Shown here: positions 51,489 to 64,000 of the stretch, in pieces
Numbering within the stretch: position 1 is the stretch's first letter
Layout: each line of letters starts with the position of its first letter
NCBI RefSeq assembly: GCF_901933205.1
Contig: NC_044597.1
Location: 3,274,126 to 3,338,125, forward strand
Direction: 5' to 3'
Length of the DNA: 64,000 nucleotides
From: Camarhynchus parvulus
Lineage: Eukaryota > Chordata > Aves > Passeriformes > Thraupidae
Notes under the pieces: model-generated
The model's database searches: none
What the model saw: only the letters and a program-made list of their open reading frames with translations
What the model was told of the DNA's origin: nothing
Translations under genes and position numbers: made by a program

Positions 51489-51515
51489 AATAAAAATAAA
51501 TAAATAAATAAAAAT
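51489..51515. repeat. (AAAT)n microsatellite
   Basis: About six AAAT units. Confidence 0.7.
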
Positions 51516-53997
51516 GAGGCAGCCTATGTTCTTGCAGATAATTCCTGGGCATAGTCCAGGGGTGGAGGACACTGAGGCCACTCCCGACTGGCACCTTGAG
51601 GAGCCCCTTGCCCTCCAGCCTGGCTGGGGCCTCACCCCCCCATCACTGCCATGGCTGCAGCTTCAGGGCTCACTCTGGCAGTTTCCACTGATTGATACAA
51701 CCAGTCAAGAAATGTTACATGGAAAAAAGTGTACTGAACCAAAACCAGGAGCAAACCCCACCTCTGATGAGAATCTATCTTGATCCTAGCAAGTATTCTA
51801 ACTTTTTGGGGAGGATAGAAGCATATATGAAATTATAAGACCAGAGAAATTGTCAGTAAACAAATGAGGGATGAGCATAAAAAGAACATTAATAAAATTC
51901 AGCCTTGTGCCTTTTCACATTGGGTTTGCATGATGCCACTGCTCCTTCCTTCCTCTTGCATACATCTTGGGATGCTTCAGCTGAATACTCTAGAGGAAAA
52001 TAATTGCTGGAGGTTCAGCTTGAACAAAAGCAGCAGAGCCATAACACAAGGCAAATGTCTGACCTAAGCCTGATGCTCACCTTAATTCAAATCACTGACT
52101 TCTTTTTTCATTTGCTCACTCAATAAAAAAAATAGAACCCCCAAATGATGTTTAGAAAAAATATCACCCAGGTTAACATGGAAACTAATTTTAATACTGA
52201 GAAGACAAAGCAGAATGTTTGCTCTTAAACAGACTGCCACACAATCCTGAAGAGATCTAGGCAGTGAGATACAGAGCCACGGGATGTAAGACCAGCAGGA
52301 TCTCTTCTCTACTCCTCTTACATTCTAAAGGTGTAGACTCTGCTTTACTAAAATGAGCAATTCTTACTCAGCCTGAATAATTTCAATGGACAAAAGACAA
52401 CCCACCCTGAGTCTCTGTAATGACACACCAAATGTCATGGCCAGTGTACTTTGGTTTTACATCTCATAAAGGCTTTTTTATTACAAGTTACACCCAAAGA
52501 AGTTCAAGGTCCAAAGACACTCCACAGCATCCTCTTAGAAAGAAAAATCCTGTCCTGCACACTGATTGCTTTGGTTTGGAAGCTGTGTTTCCAGAACAGC
52601 CAAGTACAAGAGATTAACTCTCCGCCTTGAGCCAAGACCAGTTAGACTAATGCCTAGCACAGTAACTTAAAGACTTGGCAGTCCTGATTCCCTAATATAT
52701 TGGGTATTCCCTAGGACCCAGCTATTCTGGGTTAGCTGCTCTCAGAAAGCTGAAGGTACCTCCAATACACAGTTCAGTGCCTCCAAAGCTCCGTGTCTCA
52801 CCAATTTCCTTGCCCCAAGCTGGGAGATCAGTACATACAGCAGCTGCTCTCACTAACACAAGCCATGTGTGCTCATTGTTCTACCTGACAACATCAGTAA
52901 CACACTGATGAAGCAGTGTCAATGCCCCAGGAGCTGCACTGTCCCAACACACACCTGCCACTCACTCTTCTGCAGCACTAACAACCCCTCAGCAATCAGG
53001 TTCTTCCTTTGCTTTACAAATTCTCCATGCCCTTTCTCTATCAAGTGTACAGCACAGTCAGCCCAGGAACCTCCTCCACATGATCAGCAGTGGGATGGTT
53101 GAGTCTCTTCATGCCATGGAAGGGCAGCTGGTTTCCTGTTAATGACCACAGCCCCTGGGTTGGGGACAGACCTCCTCAGTATGGCACTTGTTAGCTGGTG
53201 AACTCTGATGAGGCAGGAGGGAAACTTGTTTTGCTTCAAGTTCAGCCACACTGGAGGGCTGGAGGCTTGTTCTGCTGGAAGCTGGAACTCAACACTTCCT
53301 GCCACTCTATGGATCTCAGCATCTCACATGTGAAACACAGAGGGCTGTGAAGGTTTCCAATATTCTCACGCCTCCTATCTTACTTAAAGACAAAGAAATA
53401 CCCTTTCCACTCAATCTCAGATGTACTGAAAGCTCAAATTCCACTCGCAAGGATTTTCTAATACCAGATGAATGCATATTCAATCCAAGCTGATGGCAAC
53501 AGCCTCTTCACCGGCAGTGCAGATGTTGGTTTGTGCTTACTATGAAATGAATTCACATGGTAGTACAGCTGCCTCCTTTCTAATTATTTATACACTGTTC
53601 TAGACTGTCCTGAGGCCCAAGTTATTGCTTACTCAACAGAAATATAAATATTTTAAGTCTCTTGTCACATATAGGCAACTCTCATTTTAAATTCATGAGT
53701 TGCATAGGGAGGGGGCTAAGAACCTACTCATTTGTTCTAAAGGGCTACAGAGAGGGTTGGCTGCAGGTACATGGTTATAAATGATTCAACAGCTCATTTT
53801 TTGTTTATCTGTTATACAAAATAACAAAGCAAGCAAACTACCCAGGGAGTGTTCCTCAAACACACACGAACAGACGAGAACCCCTTCAAATTATGGGGAG
53901 GGGGGGCAATATCCTGTATGCTCTTTGTGCCAATACCAGCGACACTGTGCGTCAACATAGGTGGGGTTTCCAGCCACTGTGCTTCCTCTTGGACCTG

Positions 53998-54013
53998 TAT
54001 AAAGGTATAAAGG
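53998..54013 (+). promoter_or_regulatory. tandem TATA boxes of KRT20
   Basis: The octamer TATAAAGG occurs twice back to back (53998-54005 and 54006-54013), 98 and 90 bases before the ATG. Confidence 0.8.
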
Positions 54014-54095
54014 TGCACAGTGCACACTCAGCTCCTCACTGGCGTCTCTATCTGTGCTGATTTACCTGCTTTAGCCAGGAAGACAAAGAGCAGAA

Positions 54096-58324
<4,229 letters not shown>

Positions 58325-58483
58325 ATGGCACCAGCAGAAAAGATGCCTCTGAGTTCCCTGGAGCTGATGCCAAAACGAAAAGGGTTATACAGAATCAGAT
58401 TTAATTCACTCTAAACCCCAGAAGGATTAAAAAATGCCAAAATCTCAAATCTGTTGTTGTTCTTGTTTTTGTGGGGGAGCAGT

Positions 58484-58489
58484 AATAAA
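58484..58489 (+). terminator. poly(A) signal of KRT20
   Basis: AATAAA 160 bases after the stop codon. Confidence 0.72.
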
Positions 58490-58509
58490 AACCTGTAAGT
58501 CACAACACA

Positions 58510-60100
58510 GAAGACTTTAGGTTTACTTCTATAGTGACTAAGTACCTTGATGGAAAAAAATCAAATCAGCCTGGTATGAATGTATAATTACTTCCAACAC
58601 AGATAAAAATGGAAGTATTAGGTTTTTAAAATGCATTAAGGCATCAGTTCAGCACGCCTTTTCTGAATGTGAACTCCCACTCAAACATAAAGCAGCTACA
58701 CTTCATTAAAACCTGATTTTCAAATACATAAGAAGTGTCAATTTGCTTTTCATAATATATTAACATGAAAAAATAAATTGAAGAAGCCTATTTGATATTT
58801 TTCACATTCTGTGAATAATTATGTCACCAGGGACTATGGCAAGCCAAGATATTTTACGGATAAAAATATATTTGAAATGATCTCCCTCTCTCTCAAACCC
58901 TTCTGTGCCAATAATGTTCCGTGTCCCATTGGGAGGCCCCTGTGCCACACCTGGATTCTCAGTCCCAGGAGTTTACATTTTCCTCTTGAGAACATAAACA
59001 CACAAAGCTCTTTCCTATGAAACCTCACCTGTCCAGAGCTGTGTACTGTACATAACCAGCTGCCAAAGAACTAATCCTCTGCTTTCACTGCCCCGAGTCA
59101 CTGAGACCAGGCTATCAGCTCATTTCCACACAAATGCTTTACTTACACCTTTGATCTTCCGCTCTTTTCTGCCCCAAAAGCACCCCATGCTCCTGAGTGC
59201 GGATAAATCAAAAATTAACACATTTCAGTTGACAAATCCAATGATATAATTAAGCCAGGACAAAGGAAAAATGATTTTCCATTTATCAAAATGACTTCAA
59301 AAGAAAAATATACTGCCTTGGGAGGGTTTCCATGCCCAAACCTGCACCCAGAAGCGCTACATTTGATCTTCAGATTTGTATTATAGAAAGCACCAAAGAC
59401 AGAAATCAGATTTCTTATTTTGAGATAACAACAAACTGTTTAGCAGACAGAATGGTCAGTTCCCAGCTCCAAAGTACAAACTCCATATGCTATAGTCTAC
59501 AAGTATATCACTCTGAGGTATTTCAGTAATGAAAGGGTTAGGGCATAAACCCAATTCCAAATCCTATTTGGTATAAGTATATTTATATTTTCATATTAAT
59601 GATCACCCTGCAGCTCACTGAACATCCATGTGCCCTTGGACACCTGATGGTCACTTTTCTTACTTCTTAAGCATCCAGGAGCACTAATCCAGCAAAGGCT
59701 TCTGACTGAAGAGCATTATGAAAAGAAAGACATTCCTGCCATACAGGCTGAGAAGCAGGGATCAAAGGGATCACTCTGCTGACTTAGCAAACTCCTGTAA
59801 GAACAGCCCCAAATGCAGGAAGCACTGCATCTGCAATGACAAAACAATTATTTAGGAGGGATTTAAATGTAAAAAGAACTTTTTATGCTCCATTGCACAT
59901 GGCAGAACACAATTGTGATGTCTCAGCTTCACTCCACCCATTTCCCCTCATACAAATACCTGGAGGGCACCAGATTTCCACTCCCATTGGCAATTTTGGT
60001 TGACACATATCATTTCGGTTGGTCAGAACATACTAAACTGACATGCCCTCCAAACAGGAAGGGAGAGAGAAAGCTCTCCCCAGGAGGTGGGGACTCCTCC
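58510..60100. other. intergenic region KRT20 to KRT12
   Basis: About 1.6 kb with no coding exon or recognised repeat. It contains all sequence upstream of KRT12 and therefore probably its proximal regulatory elements. Confidence 0.6.
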
Positions 60101-60105
60101 TGAAA

Positions 60106-60112
60106 CACCCAC
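60106..60112 (+). promoter_or_regulatory. CACCC-type box before the KRT12 TATA box
   Basis: CACCCAC 10 bases upstream of the TATA box. CACCC boxes bind KLF-family factors, and KLF4 is known to act in corneal epithelium. Functional assignment is inference. Confidence 0.3.
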
Positions 60113-60121
60113 TGCTGTCCC

Positions 60122-60128
60122 TATAAAG
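60122..60128 (+). promoter_or_regulatory. TATA box of KRT12
   Basis: TATAAAG 79 bases before the ATG. Confidence 0.8.
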
Positions 60129-60200
60129 CTGACCCTGCTCCTGCTCTGTCCTGCTCTCTGTTGTATCCTGCACGGGGCAGATCCAGGCACCTCGAGCACC

Positions 60201-63200
60201 ATGGCCCTTTCCGTGCGCACAAGCGGCGGGTCCCGGCAGTTCTCCTCTCGCAGCGGAATTGGAGGGGGATCTCTGCGGATGTCCAGTTCCAGCGGTGGAG
60301 GCGGCTTTGGTGGCAGTGGGCTTGGTTTTGGTGGGGGGTCTGGTGGAGGCTTTGGTGCAGCTTCTCTGTTTGGTTCAAGCTCTGGCTTTGGTGGGGGTTT
60401 TGGGGGCAGCTCAGGGGCAGGACTTGGGAGCAGCTTAAGCAGTGGCTTTGGGGGAAGCTTTGGAGGTGGTTTGGGTGGTAGCTATGGAAGTGGCTTAGGC
60501 AGTGGGTTTGGGGGAGGTTTGGGAAGTGGTTTTGGCAGCAGTTCAGGTGCTGCTTTTGGAAGTGGTTTTGGTGGTGGCTTAGGGACTGGTTTTGGAGGTG
60601 GGTTTGGCCCTGCTGGTGCTGGTGATGGTGGCATTCTTTCTGGCTCAAAAAAAGAGACTATGCAGAACCTCAATGACCGTCTGGCTGCGTATCTGGACAA
60701 AGTGAGGTCTCTGGAGGATGCCAACACTGAGCTGGAGCGCAAAATCCGTGAATGGTATGAGAAAAATGGCCCTGGCACTGGCACCCCTGGATCTGGGAAT
60801 GACTACAGTAAATTCTACCCCCTCATTGAAGATCTTCGAAACAAGGTAGCAAAGCAATGTATTTAATGTATCTTTATAGTTGTAACTCACTTAATAGTAT
60901 TAATGAAAATAACAAATTTTCTTTCAGAAACCGAGAGAACATTTATCCCTTGGTACTGACATTTGCAGTGACCTCTGTCACCTTACACTGGTGACATGTG
61001 GTAAATTTTTCCTGTACATTAAAGCAGTTCTGTAGCTGTGTCACACAGTGATTTGTCTAATCTGAATAAAGAAGAAGGCAGTGATGGAATGCAGTTCTAC
61101 AAACCCTTGTAGAACACAAAGTTTAAAGCCATTACAAAGCTATTAAGCCTTTGGGCTGTAACATCATTCTCTGAACACTGTACTCTAGATCATCAATGCA
61201 ACCATCGACAACGCGAGGATCATTCTGCAGGTTGATAATGCCAGACTGGCTGCTGATGACTTCAGAGTGAAGTAAGGATATCTTAATGTTATAAAAACTC
61301 CTTAAGGAAAAAATTCTTTTGTACTAAAAATCTCTTTCCTTGTAAAATACTTGTAGTATAATTATTAAACAGTATTATAATAATTACGTGTATTAAGTTG
61401 TCAAATTAAAGCTAAAATAAAACACATTAATAGTCTGCATTTGACTTCACTGGCCATGTAAAATAAAATTTTTAATCCCTTTATGCATAGATATGAGAAT
61501 GAAGTGGCTCTTCGGCAGAGTGTGGAGGCTGATATCAATGGTCTGCGCAGAGTCCTGGATGAGCTGACCATGACCAGGGCAGATCTGGAGATGCAGATTG
61601 AAAGCTTGAATGAAGAACTGGCTTATCTCAAGAAGAATCATGAAGAGGTAATTTTTTTCCTTTGTAAGATACATGAAGTTGTGACACATCAAATTACTCG
61701 CTTGTTTAAGACAGTGGGAGTTCCTGGGTTTCATTATAGGTTCTGTTTGCTGTTAATTTTTGAGTTCACTGAAAGAGCACAACAAACAATCTACAGATTC
61801 TTGTTGAAACAGAATTTGTATCATATATATTTCTTTACATATATTTTGGTATAACTATTTTGTCTTTTATTAACAGAACCTTCCCTTTATTTTCAATGTC
61901 TCCAGGAGCTTCAGGGCATCCAAAGCAGTGAAATTGGCCAAGTCAGTGTGGAAATGGATGCTGCTCCAGGGACTGACCTGACCAAGCTTCTGAATGATAT
62001 GAGAGGACAATACGAAGTCATTGCCGAGCAAAACCGTAAAGAGGCCGAGGCGTGGTTCAATGAAAAAGTAACAACCAGAGAGAGCAAACTCAGTGAAATG
62101 CATGGGAAAATGAGTTCAATACTTGGAACAGTAAAATTACACTCCATTCTTCCTTGTCATTTCAGAGCGGGGAGCTGAAAAGGGAAATCTCCACTCACAC
62201 TGAGCAGCTCCAGTCAGGAAAGAGCGAGATCACAGATTTGAAAAGGACTCTCCAGAGCTTGGAAATAGAGCTGCAGTCTCAGCTTGCCATGGTACGTTCT
62301 GGGAAGCTGCTGACTGCTCAGAGCCAATTCAGCAACTTCAAAAGTGTTTTTAGACCTAATCCTATTCCATAGAATTGAGGATTTGCATTTCTTTCCGATT
62401 AAATCCTATATTCTTTTAGTTCCTAAATAGCAGTAATATATCTAACTGGATTGCAAAGAGCATGTCACAAAGCAGACGGATGAGTTTTTACATCACATTT
62501 AGGGAAGTGACAAGGGACAGTTTTCAAACCAGTGTTTCCAAAAAGAAAATAAAACCTTCTGAGTAACGCAGCTGTGCTCACTCCCTTAAACTACTTCAGT
62601 TGGTTTTGTTAAGAGATTTTTTCCTTAACCAGAGATTATTTAATATCTTTACACAGAAAAAATCCCTGGAAGACACTTTAGCAGAAACGGAAGGTGGTTA
62701 CTGTGCTCAGCTGTCACAAATCCAAATGCAGATCGGGAACCTGGAGTCCCAGCTTTTCCAGGTCAGGGCTGACATGGAGCGCCAGAACGCAGAGTACCAG
62801 CAGCTCCTAGACATCAAGACTCGTCTGGAAATGGAGATTGAAACCTACCGACGCCTGCTGGATGGAGAGTTTGTGTAAGGAACTGGCTGACACAAAATAC
62901 CTCCTTGCATTTATTTTCTGTAGCAAAATCCTTTCCAGGAAAAAAAGAGGTGAAATAAGTGGAACATTCTCCAAGTGACAAGAAGGCACATACAGTGATC
63001 TGAAATATCACTGTGACTGAGGAGAGTGAGCCATTCTGCTCACTATTTAAATAACCTATCAATGTCACCATGAAAAGGGAATTTATCCTGATCCTATCAC
63101 AACACATCCTGCAATAGTGATGTCTCTGATTCCCTTTTAGGGGCGCTGGACAGGCAGTTACACTTGAAAGCTCATCCCTGACAGGGTCCAAATCTCAAAC

Positions 63201-63529
63201 ACAATCACTGGACTCTTCTCAAGGTAGGTAGAACTTGATTGAATAAAATTTTGTTTCTAAAGTCATTCTTACAAATCAAATAATACAAGTTATCCTGTTT
63301 AACTACATCAGAGAGCTCATTAAAATCAGAAGCCAGTTAGAAAGGAAAAGGGGGTACCTGGTCATGTGCTGCTTTGGTTTATAATTTTTAACACATTGAT
63401 AAATACTCTTTGTTTTGTTCATGATGTTTAGATCCAACCAAAACTAGAAAGATCAAGACAATTGTCGAAGAAGTGGTAGATGGAAAAGTTGTTGCATCCC
63501 ACGTTAAGGAAGTTGAAGAGAAGATATGA
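60201..63529 (+). CDS. KRT12: keratin, type I cytoskeletal 12 (523 aa, 8 exons)
   Basis: Cornea-type keratin, in mammals partnered with KRT3 in corneal epithelium. Exons: 60201-60845, 61189-61271, 61491-61647, 61906-62067, 62166-62291, 62657-62874, 63141-63223, 63432-63529 (stop TGA). The protein begins [16 protein letters not shown], aligning with the second Met of human KRT12 (MSLSVRTPG). The head (residues 1-147) is a long Gly/Ser/Phe array including [14 protein letters not shown], a KRT12 signature. The rod opens [20 protein letters not shown] (human LSGSEKETMQNL). Other matches are [50 protein letters not shown] and [20 protein letters not shown]. The tail has [20 protein letters not shown] followed by [20 protein letters not shown], near-diagnostic for KRT12. 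Exon 6 is 3 bp shorter than usual. Human KRT12 is 494 aa; the extra length is in the head repeats. Confidence 0.97.
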
Positions 63530-64000
63530 GGCACAATCTGATGTGGCAAAGGATCCATTTGCTCCAAGCCAAAATGGATTAATAACTTTATTCTTTTGTA
63601 TGAAGTGATAAAACATTTGGCTTTGTACTCAGAATCTTTCAGATAAGACAAAGTTGGCACTTTCATTCCTTGCAGACATAAAATACATTTCCTGCTTCAC
63701 TCTATCAGCCTTACCTGTATGATTTCCATGGTGTTCTTTAAAAATATCATCAAATATCTGTTCAATAACCAGAAATATGAAGCACACATTTAATCAGATT
63801 TGTCTTTCTATAATCTTTAGTAACCAATAGATAAAATAATTTTGCTGTTCTAATCTCATTTTTCAGTTTTCATCCCTAATAAAAAGGACTCCAGAAGCTT
63901 TAATGTATTAGTGTCCCTTTATTCTCCATGACCCCCTCCAGCTGCGTGGTGAGCCAGCAATAAAATATGAACATTGAAAGCAGCTAGAATTCAAAGTTTC
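63530..64000 (+). other. KRT12: KRT12 3' UTR and downstream sequence
   Basis: No further coding exon is seen before the window ends. Two poly(A) signals are present, so the 3' end of the transcript is uncertain by about 80 bases. Confidence 0.6.
63878..63883 (+). terminator. poly(A) signal of KRT12 (first of two)
   Basis: AATAAA 349 bases after the stop; a second AATAAA lies at 63959-63964. Confidence 0.6.

Larger units (their letters stand above)
44350..53990. other. intergenic region KRT23 to KRT20
   Basis: The longest gap in the window, about 9.6 kb. It has no keratin rod motif on either strand. It holds an AAAG microsatellite (45658-45680), a small EcoRI-site-bearing minisatellite (45846-45945), an orphan TATA box (47247-47255), a CpG-rich block (49305-49475) and an AAAT microsatellite (51489-51515). 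No functional gene is supported. Confidence 0.6.

Noticed and set aside
60087..60200. In-frame upstream extension of KRT12 with a hydrophobic, signal-peptide-like stretch
   Set aside because: It runs across the TATA box, so it lies largely upstream of the transcript, and keratins are cytosolic. The start at 60201 matches the KRT12 family.
60121..60648. His/Gln/Ser-rich 175-codon minus-strand frame
   Set aside because: Reverse of the KRT12 Gly-Phe repeats; low-complexity artefact.

Overview
This window looks like part of a vertebrate type I (acidic) keratin gene cluster, most likely from a bird. Six complete eight-exon keratin genes lie head to tail, all on the + strand. In transcription order they are a KRT9-like gene (4684-8281), KRT19 (17066-21651), KRT15 (25986-30480), KRT23 (34290-43924), KRT20 (54096-58324) and KRT12 (60201-63529). 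Each has the standard type I exon pattern of 83, 157, 162, 126 and about 221 bp for exons 2 to 6, GT-AG introns, and a TATA-like box 79-100 bp before the start codon. I found a poly(A) signal for each.

The order KRT9-KRT19-KRT15 ... KRT23-KRT20-KRT12 follows the transcriptional order of the mammalian type I cluster. The hair keratins and keratin-associated proteins that separate KRT15/KRT13 from KRT23 in mammals are absent: only 3.8 kb separates the two genes here. Two old CR1-type LINE 3' ends (10983-11109 and 40061-40160), short introns and a low repeat load fit a sauropsid, most likely avian, genome. The first ~160 bases look like the 3' end of another upstream keratin gene.

Layout: 1-160 tail of an upstream gene; 161-4580 intergenic; KRT9-like gene; 8.7 kb gap with a CR1 fragment, an exact CTCF consensus and an orphan TATA box; KRT19; 4.2 kb gap; KRT15, which carries a one-base frameshift in its head domain in this sequence; 3.7 kb gap with a 15-bp perfect hairpin; KRT23 with long introns; 10 kb gap with a minisatellite, an orphan TATA box and a CpG-rich block; KRT20; 1.9 kb gap; KRT12.

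The proteins are intermediate-filament subunits that would pair obligatorily with type II keratins encoded elsewhere. By analogy with mammals, KRT19, KRT20 and KRT23 act in simple, glandular and gut epithelia, KRT15 in basal stratified epithelium, KRT12 in corneal epithelium, and KRT9-like in cornified skin or appendages. I see no undescribed molecular system. The points most worth checking are the KRT15 frameshift, the cysteine-tipped KRT9-like protein, the candidate boundary elements and the orphan promoter-like sites.
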